Origin: Paenibacillus tundrae
Lineage (GTDB): Bacteria; Bacillota; Bacilli; Paenibacillales; Paenibacillaceae
Length of the DNA stretch: 64,000 nucleotides
Assembly (NCBI RefSeq): GCF_036884255.1
Contig: NZ_CP145605.1
Location: 6,137,001 to 6,201,000, forward strand
Reading direction: 5' to 3'
Shown in pieces: positions 42,431-51,763 of this stretch; the first letter of the stretch is position 1; each line of letters opens with the position of its first letter. The notes beneath the pieces were generated by a model, which was given only the letters and a program-made list of their open reading frames with translations, was not told the DNA's origin and made no database searches. The translations under genes and the position numbers were made by a program.

Positions 42431-43303
42431 TTAGTTCTGTTCTTCCTGTATATCTCTCAGTTCAGCAGAGGTTAGTCCTGTGGCTTTCATAATGGTATCT
42501 TGGTCAAGACCCATGGATAGCATATTTTGTGCGATCTTGCGTTTACTCTCTGCTTCTCCTTCTTTAATGCCTTTCTTCAACCCTTCTTCACGTGCACCTT
42601 CAATCATTGATGCCTCATCGCGCAAAAACTTTTGCCGTGCCTCGTATTGTTGACGCGCCTGTTCATCCTGACTTAGGAACTCCAACACACTCATAGCCTT
42701 CTTCAATGCAGGTTCCAATTCATGCATCATTAACGCCTCCCAGCTAGATTTTGTTATTCCTTTAAGAAATAATAGCCAGCGCACTAATCCGTCTTCCATC
42801 TTGATGTTGGTATCGTTTAACTTAGGGATCTCCATAAAGTGAATTTCTAAATCATCTGTCAACGGTATATGAGTAGTGTCTTCTCTCAAATGAAATACGT
42901 TGTGATACTGATCATTTGGGAGCATGCTAAAATTTATAATATTGATTGTCACACATTTTTTGAGCTGACTATAACGCTGACCCTCAAGTAATTGTCCAGA
43001 GAATTGTTTTCCCCAATAAAACAAAGTTCTTTTCTCTAAATCATACTGGTTAAACAACTGCATTTCCACATTAATTAGTTTGCCCATATCTGTTTTTGCG
43101 TGAATATCCAGTATGGACTGTTTTTCTCTCGGTGTGTTCTTGTCCGTATATGGATTAAGTAAAACAATTTCTGTTAGCAGGGACTCCCCTGCATTCTTGA
43201 ACGTCTGATTAAGGAAGGCCAGAAGTACATCCTTATTATCCTCACTTCCAAAGATTCGTTTGAACACGTAATCATTCTTGGGATCAAGCAGTTCATTCAT
43301 CAT
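42431..43303 (-). CDS. Rpn-like PD-(D/E)XK nuclease / putative transposase protein
   Basis: 290 residues. The N-terminus has DPKNDYVFKRIFGSEDNKDVL, then the nuclease core SILDIHAKTDMGKLINVEMQ with Asp and the E-x-Q motif, and a C-terminus with AREEGLKKGIKEGEAESKRK. All are hallmarks of the Rpn/PDDEXK_2 family, once called transposases and now linked to recombination-promoting nuclease activity and, for some, phage defence (family knowledge). No terminal repeats or second transposase gene surround it, so there is no sign it moves by itself. Confidence 0.85.
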   Translation of the reverse strand: MMNELLDPKNDYVFKRIFGSEDNKDVLLAFLNQTFKNAGESLLTEIVLLNPYTDKNTPREKQSILDIHAKTDMGKLINVEMQLFNQYDLEKRTLFYWGKQFSGQLLEGQRYSQLKKCVTINIINFSMLPNDQYHNVFHLREDTTHIPLTDDLEIHFMEIPKLNDTNIKMEDGLVRWLLFLKGITKSSWEALMMHELEPALKKAMSVLEFLSQDEQARQQYEARQKFLRDEASMIEGAREEGLKKGIKEGEAESKRKIAQNMLSMGLDQDTIMKATGLTSAELRDIQEEQN

Positions 43304-43443
43304 TGTTCACTCCTATGTGCAAAATTAACAGAATATATAAGTTGAGTTTCCAACAAATATATAGATGTAGAAAAGCACCGGATGCTTGTTCCAGTATAAC
43401 ACGCATACAAGTTATTTAGTAACGTTTTTACGTAATATCTAAA

Positions 43444-43477
43444 CAAAAAAAGACTGTTTCGACAGATCGAAACAATC
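43444..43477 (-). terminator. Terminator after the Cys-rich HTH regulator
   Basis: GATTGTTTCG and CGAAACAGTC (minus strand) around ATCTGT, followed by seven T. Confidence 0.88.
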
Positions 43478-43512
43478 GTATATGTTAACCTATTCATGTT
43501 AACCCAGCATCA

Positions 43513-44151
43513 TTAATTCCCTGATGCTTCACGAATCTGATATGTGCATTTCTTGCCACCATCGGCATAACATTCTGTGCGCTCCACATCAGCCTTCAGC
43601 AACGAACGGAATAACTCTAATTCACAGCGACAAGCCTGTTTATAGACACTTGCCACCTGTACAATTGGACAGTTCAGCTCCGTGATGACATAAGTACCGT
43701 CATCCTCTTGCGAAGCATCTGCCATATATCCGTTGTTATTCTGAATACGCGCCAGTTCCTCTACACGTCCAGCCAGATCCTGACCCTCCATCTGAGGCAA
43801 ACCATTACGCAACAGTTTATCCCGGCGGCTCTCAAACAACGTATCTACAACGCCACTTCCCGCAGATTCCGATAGTTCCTCTAACAACTCCAGTGTAAGC
43901 GAAGGATAGGACTTCGGGAAAAAGTTATCTCCCAGCCCCGTCAGATGATACACCGATGACGGGCGTCCTGCTGTAGCACGGGCTTCATGAACCTCAATCA
44001 GCCCTTCTTGCTCCAGTGACGTAAGGTGACGGCGAATAGCCATGCCTGTCAGCCCTAGCTCAGCCGTTATCTCCCTCGCGGTCAACGTGCCTTGTCGCTT
44101 CAGCATGAACAAGATCCGTTCACGCGTCGTCATTTCATCTTCACGTTTCAC
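43513..44151 (-). CDS. HTH regulator with C-terminal Cys cluster, SufR-like
   Basis: About 212 residues from a GTG at 44151 with AGGTG upstream; ATG at 44133 is an alternative, and the longest frame (to 44247) would overlap the preceding gene without an RBS. N-terminal winged helix: TTRERILFMLKRQGTLTARE, ITAELGLTGMAIRRHLTSLE. The C-terminus has five Cys spaced C-X12-C-X-C-X17-C-X7-C, ending in KKCTYQI, like SufR-type regulators that hold an Fe-S cluster. It directly follows trhO, a sulfur-related gene. Iron-sulfur sensing is a likely but unproven role. Confidence 0.75.
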   Translation of the reverse strand: MKREDEMTTRERILFMLKRQGTLTAREITAELGLTGMAIRRHLTSLEQEGLIEVHEARATAGRPSSVYHLTGLGDNFFPKSYPSLTLELLEELSESAGSGVVDTLFESRRDKLLRNGLPQMEGQDLAGRVEELARIQNNNGYMADASQEDDGTYVITELNCPIVQVASVYKQACRCELELFRSLLKADVERTECYADGGKKCTYQIREASGN

Positions 44152-44173
44152 GTGCAGCACCTGCTCTCCCTGC

Positions 44174-45061
44174 TTATGCGTGTACTGGTGCTGCCTCCCG
44201 GCAAGCATCCGAGCAAAAGCGGTTATGCGTCTCTTCGCAATCCTCACAGCTTACATGCTGTAGGTTGCAGGTTGGACAATTAATATATCGGTCATGCGTT
44301 GTTCCGCAGTGATAGCAGCTAGCAATCACAATATCTTCGTCTGTACGATTGATTGGTACGGAAATACGCTCATCAAATACATAACATTTACCGTCAAACA
44401 AACGACCTTGTACTTCTGGATCTTTACCATACGTTACAATGCCGCCTTCAAGCTGAGCTACATCCTGGAATCCTTCATTAATCATGAATCCAGTCAGCTT
44501 CTCGCAACGAATGCCACCCGTGCAGTAGGTAATGATCTTTTTGTCCTTCATATCGCCCAGATTCTCTCGAATCCACTCTGGAAACTCACGGAATGATTCC
44601 ACGTCTGGCCGGATTGCTCCGCGGAAGTGACCAATTTCGTACTCATAGTCATTACGTCCATCGATCACGATGACGTCATCACGCTGCAGATGCTCGTGGA
44701 ATTCCTTCGGTGAGAGGCGTTTGCCGCTAACCACATTGGGGTCAAGCTCTTCGTCCACACGGAAGGTGACCAGCTCTGCTTTGTGACGAACAAATATTTT
44801 TTTGAACGCATGCTCTTCGACATCATCAATCTTAAACACCATATCGCTGAACAACGGATTCGCATGCATGTCCTTCATGTATTGCTCCGTCTGTTCCGGT
44901 GTTCCCGACACCGTTCCGTTGATGCCTTCAGCAGCAATGAGAATACGACCTTTTACGCCTAGATCCTTACAATATTGCAAATGCTCTTGCGTAAATGCTT
45001 CAGGGTCTTCAATCTTCACGAACTTATAATATAAAAGCACGCGGTACGCGCTGTTACACAT
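44174..45061 (-). CDS. trhO: tRNA uridine(34) hydroxylase, rhodanese family
   Basis: 295 residues from the ATG at 45061 (AGGTG 7 bases upstream). TrhO makes 5-hydroxyuridine at the wobble position of tRNA, using oxygen. N-terminal acylphosphatase-like domain (VLLYYKFVKIEDPEAF, KGRILIAAEGINGTVSG) and a rhodanese domain with active-site loop CTGGIRCEK. The C-terminal extension has Cys pairs (ASCYHCGTTHDRYINCPTC, CEDCEETHNRFCSDAC), typical of Gram-positive members and probably zinc binding. Confidence 0.93.
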   Translation of the reverse strand: MCNSAYRVLLYYKFVKIEDPEAFTQEHLQYCKDLGVKGRILIAAEGINGTVSGTPEQTEQYMKDMHANPLFSDMVFKIDDVEEHAFKKIFVRHKAELVTFRVDEELDPNVVSGKRLSPKEFHEHLQRDDVIVIDGRNDYEYEIGHFRGAIRPDVESFREFPEWIRENLGDMKDKKIITYCTGGIRCEKLTGFMINEGFQDVAQLEGGIVTYGKDPEVQGRLFDGKCYVFDERISVPINRTDEDIVIASCYHCGTTHDRYINCPTCNLQHVSCEDCEETHNRFCSDACREAAPVHA

Positions 45062-45179
45062 GTATATCACCTGTTCCTATTCCATGTTGATATTGGCCGG
45101 ATTCCCGGCATGCCGACAACGGTGTGCCCTTGCTTCGTAACCTAATCATTCCAATCGACTATGCATATGCATACTTGTC

Positions 45180-45226
45180 AAAAAGAAAAAGAAACAGCCG
45201 CCCGAAACAAATGTCTCGAACTGCTG
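45180..45226 (-). terminator. Possible terminator of the two-component/lipoprotein operon
   Basis: On the minus strand CAGTTCGAGAC...GTTTCGGGCGGCTG can pair with two G-U pairs and is followed by TTTCTTTTTCTTTTT. The stem is imperfect. The rest of 45062-45357 shows no gene. Confidence 0.45.
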
Positions 45227-45357
45227 CACAACATTCGACTTTAATTCCTGCATTCTAGTTTATCGGAAGCGCAAGGACTTAGTCAATATAAATGTATAGA
45301 AAGGCAAGCAAGTTATGGAATTATGCTGGATCTTTCCCTACCATTAATTAATTCAAC

Positions 45358-46467
45358 TCACTCCGAGATGGTAATGATCGAGGTCTCAAAGTGATATCCT
45401 GTACTGTCCAGCACAGACTGTGACAGCAATATTTTACTGCCTTCTGGGCTCCAAGCAAGCGGGTCAGACACGTTATCCATGTCCGCAGAGATCTGGAATT
45501 GTTCGGCCGACTCGGTGTTAGACACAAACAATCCTTTTTCGTTATCACTCTCGGAATTGATTGTATAGGCAATTTTGGAATCATCTTGCGACCAGCTTGT
45601 GCCAAATATTTGCGTGCCGCGCGCAAGCGTAGCTTTCTCATTGCCTTCTAGATCAGTAAGCACTAGTGCACGCTTCGTATCGGCTGTTTTTTTCACAATA
45701 GCTAGTCTCGTACCATCGTTGGACGGAATAACCCACTCCACACTTTTCAATACCTGCTTCACTTCGCCAGTCTCCGCATCGTAAGCGTTCAGCTGACCGT
45801 CCTCACCCGTAATGTAGTATACTGTGCTGCCGGAAACCTCTACACTACGAATGTTGAAGCTACCTACCTCGACTAATACTTTGGTGTTGCCTTCGACATC
45901 GGCCGAGACCAGATTGCCTTCCATATTCGGATACACAACATGTGTATTATCCAGCCACGCACCCTCACCCACGAATCCCATATCCTTACCCGTTTGTACA
46001 GACTCGCCATTATTCAGATTCAGAATGAAGCCTTTGCCCACACTCTCCTCAGGCTCACGATAGAAAACATATTGTCCATCCGGTGAGGCCATTGGCGCCG
46101 CAAGACTTACATCACTCTCTTTTAGCAACGTATCCGTTCCTTTCGCAAGGTCATGCATATATATATTGTTTGGATAGCGTTCTTCTCCCTCAACCGTGAC
46201 TGGCTTAAGATCTTTATTCGGCTTATCTAGCAAAATCGAGTCAGATGTTAACCAGCCCACACCGCGAATATTTGCGATTTTATCGATTTTCTCAAGCTTG
46301 AAGCTCTGGTATACGGATGGATTCGTATTATCTTTAACGACGATATCTGTCCCTCCTGCGCCACTTCCCATGCTACCGTTCGTTCCTGTATTTCCCCCGC
46401 ATGCCACTATGGACAAGAGTGATATCGCCCCAACCGCACCTAAGGCCATCTGTTTCCAATTCATCAT
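45358..46467 (-). CDS. Lipoprotein with TolB/WD40-like propeller repeats
   Basis: 369 residues from an ATG at 46467 with GGGGGG upstream. The signal peptide ends in LLSIVACGG (lipobox). The mature part has repeated blades: DPLAWSPEGSKILLSQSVLD, MASPDGQYVFYREPEE and TSWSQDDSKIAYTINSE, as in TolB/DPP-IV-type beta-propellers. Last gene of an operon with a response regulator and sensor kinase, so it may act in signal sensing at the membrane or be its target. Confidence 0.8.
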   Translation of the reverse strand: MMNWKQMALGAVGAISLLSIVACGGNTGTNGSMGSGAGGTDIVVKDNTNPSVYQSFKLEKIDKIANIRGVGWLTSDSILLDKPNKDLKPVTVEGEERYPNNIYMHDLAKGTDTLLKESDVSLAAPMASPDGQYVFYREPEESVGKGFILNLNNGESVQTGKDMGFVGEGAWLDNTHVVYPNMEGNLVSADVEGNTKVLVEVGSFNIRSVEVSGSTVYYITGEDGQLNAYDAETGEVKQVLKSVEWVIPSNDGTRLAIVKKTADTKRALVLTDLEGNEKATLARGTQIFGTSWSQDDSKIAYTINSESDNEKGLFVSNTESAEQFQISADMDNVSDPLAWSPEGSKILLSQSVLDSTGYHFETSIITISE

Positions 46468-46522
46468 GTTCCCCCCTGAATGCTGTCTATAGATCAATCA
46501 TACCGATGGGTTACATCCAAAG

Positions 46523-48031
46523 TTATTCAGAATTGTTTCCAACTTGTAAACTTGGATTCGCAAGCGGAAAAGTCAATTCAAATGTCGTTCCTTCTTCTTC
46601 GTCCTTATGCAGTGGTAACAACTGAATTGTTCCGCCCTGCTTTTCTACAAATTGCTTTACGAGTGATAGCCCGAGGCCTGTCCCGCCGGTCTTTCTAGCT
46701 CGATCCTTGTTAACGGTGTAAAAAGGTTCAAATATCTTCTCCCGTGACTCTTCCGGAATCGGCACACCCGAGTTGAAGATACGAATAACTGCCTTCTGTT
46801 CTTGTACACGCGGCTCACTGTAGACACGAATCACACCGGCTGGTTCGTTATATTTAATAGCGTTGTCCAACAAATTAATGAAGATGTGCATCAGGTTCTC
46901 CCGGTCACTGTGGATAGTTGCCGGCTCTAGATGCATTTCCATTGCAAGCCCGAACTTCTCCGCTTTGCCGCGCATCCGTCCACAAGCATCCTCCAGTAAT
47001 GCCCGAACTTCGACATCCTCAGCCTGATTCTCAAAATCATACTTCTCCAATGCCGAGATGTGCAGCACCTTCTCGACCATCTCATACAACCGCTCTGTTT
47101 CTTTACTTATGTTATTGGTCGCATCCTCCAATAACTGAGGATCATCCTTGTACATGTTCAGTAATTCAACATAGGCCTTGATTGAGGTGAGTGGTGTCTT
47201 GAACTCATGACTGATGTTCCCAATATATTGTTTCTGCTGTTGTTCGAGCGCTTGAAGCTTCTCGATGGCCAGCTTCAGTTTCTGCTGCTCATCATGCATC
47301 GCTGTAATATTCTGACGAATGGAGTTGCTCATATAATAGATGCCCTGACCTAGCTCCCCCAGCTCATCCTTCCGTTTCACAGGTGATGCTTCGATATAAT
47401 CCCCTTCGCGGATGGAATCCGCAGACTTCTTCAAGCGTGTGATCGCCACAGCAAATCGATTATAGAAAAGATAACCGAGAACAAAGCTTAACCCTACCAC
47501 GGCAATTCCTGCCCACATAAATAAATTCAGAATTCGAGCGTAAAATTCGTGATAACTCTGGATGGAATACTGCATTCGCACAGCACCCATCTGTCCATCT
47601 GGCCCATCAAGTGGAGCAACATAGAGAAGCGTCTCCCCCTGCTCCCGATACACGATCTTATTTTGAAGCACATAATTCAGCGTCTCCGTCATATCTTCTG
47701 TACGTTCTCCGGTTGTGATGGATGAGCCTACCTGTTGTCCCTTCATATCATATAGAGCGATAGGAAGCCCTGTGGAGTTAGCGAGTTCCTGGGCAAGCCG
47801 GCGACCGCTCTGTTGTAAAAATGCATCCGGCTCCAGGTGGATCGACTCCGTATAGTAGGACTGTCGTACGTTCAGATTCACCAGACGGGTCTGTTGTGAC
47901 AGAATGTCCTCGATCTGCGTTTGCTGGTTGCGCTCGATACCGCGTAATACGAGGTAGCTGAGCACAACGACCGTGAGAATCAGCAAGGCTGCGAGGAAAA
48001 CACTGAATTTCAGTTTGATGCTCACTCTCAT
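46523..48031 (-). CDS. Sensor histidine kinase
   Basis: 502 residues: a transmembrane helix at residues 8-28, an extracellular region of about 140 residues, a second helix (LFMWAGIAVVGLSFVLGYLF), HAMP, then HisKA with the phosphorylated His in YIGNISHEFKTPLTSIKAYV and an ATPase domain with LLDNAIKYNEP, KIFEPFYTVNKDRARKTGG. Stop overlaps nothing; start overlaps the response regulator stop by four bases (ATGA). The signal is unknown. Confidence 0.93.
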   Translation of the reverse strand: MRVSIKLKFSVFLAALLILTVVVLSYLVLRGIERNQQTQIEDILSQQTRLVNLNVRQSYYTESIHLEPDAFLQQSGRRLAQELANSTGLPIALYDMKGQQVGSSITTGERTEDMTETLNYVLQNKIVYREQGETLLYVAPLDGPDGQMGAVRMQYSIQSYHEFYARILNLFMWAGIAVVGLSFVLGYLFYNRFAVAITRLKKSADSIREGDYIEASPVKRKDELGELGQGIYYMSNSIRQNITAMHDEQQKLKLAIEKLQALEQQQKQYIGNISHEFKTPLTSIKAYVELLNMYKDDPQLLEDATNNISKETERLYEMVEKVLHISALEKYDFENQAEDVEVRALLEDACGRMRGKAEKFGLAMEMHLEPATIHSDRENLMHIFINLLDNAIKYNEPAGVIRVYSEPRVQEQKAVIRIFNSGVPIPEESREKIFEPFYTVNKDRARKTGGTGLGLSLVKQFVEKQGGTIQLLPLHKDEEEGTTFELTFPLANPSLQVGNNSE

Positions 48032-48738
48032 ATCCGTCCACTCGCTTCGGGAGCAGATGCCTTATATCCGATCCCGTAGACGGTCTGTAGCTTCTCCTGA
48101 TCCGTATCACCAATTTTTTTGCGAAGACGCTGAATATGGATATCCACCGTACGGGTACCCCCTGCATACTCCATCCCCCATACTCGATCCAGCAGATCAT
48201 CGCGGGTGTATACGCGTTCTGGATTGGACATCAGAATCGTAAGTAGGTCGAACTCCTTTGGCGTAAGCTCCAGCTTCTCATCATTTACAGTGACGGTGCG
48301 ATGAGCAACATGAATACGCAGAGCTCCATTAGTAATCGCTTGGCTCTTCTGATCTTCTGGCGGTGGACTGCTCTTCTCCACACGGCGCATCAGGGCTTTC
48401 ACTCTGGCAAGCAGTTCGCGAATCTCGAACGGCTTCGTCATATAATCATCGGCGCCCATTTCCAGGCCCACGATTTTGTCTACAATATCATTTTTAACTG
48501 TTAATAAAATAATGCCAATGTCCTCCCGATCCTCAAGTCTACGACATACACCGTAGCCATCGAGCTTCGGCATCATCACGTCTAGAATCATAACCTGCGG
48601 ATGGAACGTTGCCACCTTCTCCAGTGCTTCTTCCCCATCATTGGCCGTCTCCACTTCATAGCCTTCCCGGCGCAAAGCATAGGCGATGGCACTGACAATA
48701 CTTGTTTCGTCATCCACAACCAGCACTTTTTTATTCAT
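48028..48738 (-). CDS. Response regulator, OmpR family
   Basis: 236 residues from the ATG at 48738 (AGAGG 9 bases upstream); an ATG three codons earlier lacks space for an RBS. Receiver domain with the acidic pair VVDDE, phosphoacceptor Asp in VMILDVMMP, Thr/Lys in LLTVKN and KPFE; C-terminal OmpR winged helix with ELTPKEFDLLTILMS and VWGMEYAGGTRTVDIHIQRL. First gene of a three-gene operon with the kinase and a propeller lipoprotein. Confidence 0.94.
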   Translation of the reverse strand: MNKKVLVVDDETSIVSAIAYALRREGYEVETANDGEEALEKVATFHPQVMILDVMMPKLDGYGVCRRLEDREDIGIILLTVKNDIVDKIVGLEMGADDYMTKPFEIRELLARVKALMRRVEKSSPPPEDQKSQAITNGALRIHVAHRTVTVNDEKLELTPKEFDLLTILMSNPERVYTRDDLLDRVWGMEYAGGTRTVDIHIQRLRKKIGDTDQEKLQTVYGIGYKASAPEASGRI

Positions 48739-48944
48739 CGGATTCATCCTCTTCCGTTATTTCATCAGTTACTTCTTCGTTGATTGATATCACATCAAAA
48801 CGATTCATAGATATATGGTACCAAGGGTTTGGCAAATTGGCTATGCAGCCTGATTCACATCTGCACACCTAAGCATCCACCTTCACCTGACATCCATATT
48901 CCCCAGCTTGAGCTTTGTTTCCCTTGTTTTATACCCCACGAACG

Positions 48945-48976
48945 ACAAAAAGAGCCACCCCGTGTATCAGGTTGGC
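48945..48976 (-). terminator. Terminator after the AraC-type gene
   Basis: AGCCAACC and GGGGTGGCT (minus strand) pair around TGATACAC, followed by CTTTTTG. Confidence 0.8.
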
Positions 48977-49007
48977 TATACTATGCACAAAGTATAGTAC
49001 ACATCTT

Positions 49008-49904
49008 CTATTCTTCGAATGACAGATTCACCGGTTCATCCATCATCTCATATTCGGTATCCATGTGGGTAACTGGCGTATTACGATCCACTTCTTCAAA
49101 ACGGAAGCTATCCACCCACACTTTGCCTTTGCCATATAAAATAACCCCAAATGATATAACTGCACTGCCTTCTGGCACATCGAGCACAATATGGTATTGA
49201 TTCCATGGCTGTGTGCCAGTGATTGGGCGATCATGCATATTATCAAACTGAAGAACATCCTGAACGTTATTGTCCACCCGCATCCATAAACTACAGAAAT
49301 GCTCTACCTTTTCGTTCATGACGAATCCTGAAAACTTCATACGTTTACCTACATACTTATCTGCTTTGAATTGTTGCATCATTGTAGCGAACTCATTCAT
49401 TTCCATCGGTGTGATGGATTTCATATACCCTGAGGATTTACCCTGATGTACCACTTTAGGATCTATGCCCATTTCATAATTTTGCGGGTGACTCCCAGTT
49501 AATATCCATCCATGAACCGTTGATGTATCATTCATCATTAATTCTCCTCCTCTAGATTTAGCTTTAAATAGCTTCAGGTTAAACAATTTGCGAAATCGAC
49601 CTGGTGGCAGTCCGTACACCTTTTTAAATGCTCGCGTGAATGCTTCCTGGCTTTCAAACCCACACCCAAGGGAAATGTCCAAGATCCCTATATTGGTAGA
49701 TCTAAGTATGGTGGAAGTCTCACTCAAACGGCGGTTGCGAATATATTCTACAACGGTCATGCCTACCTCTTTCCGAAATACACGGTGATAGTGATAGGGC
49801 GATAATCCAGCTTCTGAAGCCACTTCTTCAAGCCCTATATCTTCGTACAGACGAGTCTCGATAAAATACAGACTTTGCTGAACCATTTCACTGTATAGAT
49901 TCAA
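49008..49904 (-). CDS. AraC-family transcriptional regulator
   Basis: 298 residues. The two helix-turn-helices are N-terminal: LEEVASEAGLSPYHYHRVFR and ILDISLGCGFESQEAFTRAF, followed by KKVYGLPPGRFRK. The C-terminal 170 residues (WILTGSHPQNYEMGID, VWVDSFRFEEVDR) look like a carbohydrate-binding or beta-sandwich sensor domain, as in Bacillus AraC proteins with such a C-terminal domain. Monocistronic. Confidence 0.88.
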   Translation of the reverse strand: MNLYSEMVQQSLYFIETRLYEDIGLEEVASEAGLSPYHYHRVFRKEVGMTVVEYIRNRRLSETSTILRSTNIGILDISLGCGFESQEAFTRAFKKVYGLPPGRFRKLFNLKLFKAKSRGGELMMNDTSTVHGWILTGSHPQNYEMGIDPKVVHQGKSSGYMKSITPMEMNEFATMMQQFKADKYVGKRMKFSGFVMNEKVEHFCSLWMRVDNNVQDVLQFDNMHDRPITGTQPWNQYHIVLDVPEGSAVISFGVILYGKGKVWVDSFRFEEVDRNTPVTHMDTEYEMMDEPVNLSFEE

Positions 49905-50004
49905 ATTGAAGTGCAGCCCCTTTCTATATCTGTACTATACGGGAAAGAGACGTCTCCGTTTTGATCATTTTTGCTACATTTATGTATAGCGAAAGCAGAC
50001 CACA

Positions 50005-50046
50005 GAAAAAAGCCGACCATAGGAACATTACTCCCTATAATCGGCT
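50005..50046 (-). terminator. Terminator after the MATE gene
   Basis: AGCCGA..ATAGG and CCTAT..TCGGCT (minus strand) pair across a 10-base loop, followed by six T. Confidence 0.88.
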
Positions 50047-50106
50047 CATCTATTGAACGACTTAAATCATCCCATTCTTCGCGAATGGTTGATATTAGCT
50101 TCTACC

Positions 50107-51516
50107 TTATACTGCTGGAACGGGCTGCGCTCCAATCGAATCATCCTCGTCATGATCCACAAGGGCGTGTTTCTCCCAAGCCCGACTCTTCCAGCGGAAA
50201 TACATAATGAAGGCTCGTGTCCACTCATCGGCTGCAATGGCTAGCCAGATTCCTGCCAGACCCATGTTCAGTTGGAATACAAACAGGTATCCTAGCGGCA
50301 AGCTTAGGCAGACCATCGAGATCAGTCCCATATATACCGGGAACTTGGCATCTCCTGCGGCACGAAGGGAGTTAATGATCACAATGTTGGTTGTGCGTCC
50401 CGTTTCAAGCACGATACTGAGCAGGATGACCTGCGCAGCAATCCGAATCACTTCCGGATTATCCGTGAACAAGCCTACAAGCGGTACACGGAATGCGATC
50501 ACGACTAGATCAACGGCAATGGTCGCGATCATGGCCCATTTTACACTTTTCCAAACACGCTGGTAAGCCGTCTCTTGCTGCTTGGCACCCACCAGTCGTC
50601 CCACCATAATTGCTGTACCCATACCAATCGCCATACTGAATAGATAGATATAAGACGAGATATTATGCGCATATTGGCGAGAAGCCAGTGCTTCTGCACC
50701 CAGGAACGTGGCATAGAAGAAAAAGACAAGCTGACAGGAATGATACATAATCTGCTCTACGGCAGATGGAATACCAATCTTCAGAATCTTCGCTACATAG
50801 TTTTTCGTAAATTGCAGATAGAACTTAATTTCCACTCGCACTTCGGTCACACGATAGAGCAACCAGAAGAAGATCAACAGACAGACAAAACGGCTCACAA
50901 TGGTTGAGATCGCTGCGCCCTCTACCCCAAGTGCTGGCATGCCGAGGTGACCAAAGATCAGAATATAGTTAAGCACAACGTGAAGCACGTTCATAAATAC
51001 AGAGACATACATTGTCTCTTTGGTAAATCCATACGTACGAATAATCGCAGCCAAGGAATTAATCAACGCTTGAAGGAAGATGGCGCCTCCGACAATGTGC
51101 ATGTACGCTTTGGCATAGACTAGAATCTCACCCTGCACGTTCATTTTCTCCAGCAGCATTCCGCCAAACACAAGGAACGCCCCGCTGAGCACTAGACCTA
51201 CAATGAGGTTCAGCGTAATTGCCATACCTGTAATTTTGGCTGCTTCATACAGTTTCTTCGATCCGATATATTGAGCAACAACAATCGCAGCTCCGTTACC
51301 GACAACCTCCAAGAGCAAGATCGCTATCGTAATGATCTGGTTCGAAGCTCCGATTCCAGCTACTGCATTGTCTGACACGGAACTAATCATCAACGTATCG
51401 ACCGTACCCATTAACATAAACAAAAATAATTCCAGAAAAATCGGCCAGGTTAATGCGAACAGATTAAGCGATTTGCCCTGTTGCTGTGTCCCTGTTTCCG
51501 TAACGGCTGCACTCAT
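50107..51516 (-). CDS. MATE-family exporter
   Basis: 469 residues, 12 predicted helices. N-terminal TWPIFLELFLFMLMGTVDTLMISSVS and mid-protein motifs characteristic of NorM/DinF-type multidrug and toxin exporters. Acts as Na+- or H+-driven exporter of small molecules. Substrate unknown. Monocistronic, with its own terminator. Confidence 0.88.
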   Translation of the reverse strand: MSAAVTETGTQQQGKSLNLFALTWPIFLELFLFMLMGTVDTLMISSVSDNAVAGIGASNQIITIAILLLEVVGNGAAIVVAQYIGSKKLYEAAKITGMAITLNLIVGLVLSGAFLVFGGMLLEKMNVQGEILVYAKAYMHIVGGAIFLQALINSLAAIIRTYGFTKETMYVSVFMNVLHVVLNYILIFGHLGMPALGVEGAAISTIVSRFVCLLIFFWLLYRVTEVRVEIKFYLQFTKNYVAKILKIGIPSAVEQIMYHSCQLVFFFYATFLGAEALASRQYAHNISSYIYLFSMAIGMGTAIMVGRLVGAKQQETAYQRVWKSVKWAMIATIAVDLVVIAFRVPLVGLFTDNPEVIRIAAQVILLSIVLETGRTTNIVIINSLRAAGDAKFPVYMGLISMVCLSLPLGYLFVFQLNMGLAGIWLAIAADEWTRAFIMYFRWKSRAWEKHALVDHDEDDSIGAQPVPAV

Positions 51517-51718
51517 GATGTCACCTCTTTAATCTCCATAAAATAAATAATTGCACTTAAACTTCCGACATTGAATCTTGATGTTTCAACATGTAAACAA
51601 GGGGTATAGTAGCATAGACTTTCTGAAAAAGCATCCGCTTTTACGAAAATAATTTTATTTTTTTCAAAAATTTTGAAAATGAATGGAAAAAGATGCTCTC
51701 TCATAATATTTACATACA

Positions 51719-51750
51719 ACAAAAAGCCTGAACCGATGGGTTCAGACTTG
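51719..51750 (-). terminator. Terminator of the second sugar ABC operon
   Basis: AAGTCTGAACC and GGTTCAGGCTT (minus strand) pair around CATC and are followed by TTTTG. Confidence 0.85.
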
Positions 51751-51763
51751 AAGATAGCGCTGT

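Noticed and set aside
42431..43303. Rpn-like gene as an intact insertion sequence
   Set aside because: No terminal inverted repeats or target duplications flank it, and the family is now known as nucleases; it is listed as a gene only.
44151..44247. N-terminal extension of the Cys-rich HTH regulator to 44247
   Set aside because: It would overlap the end of trhO by more than 70 bases without an RBS; GTG at 44151 or ATG at 44133 is better.
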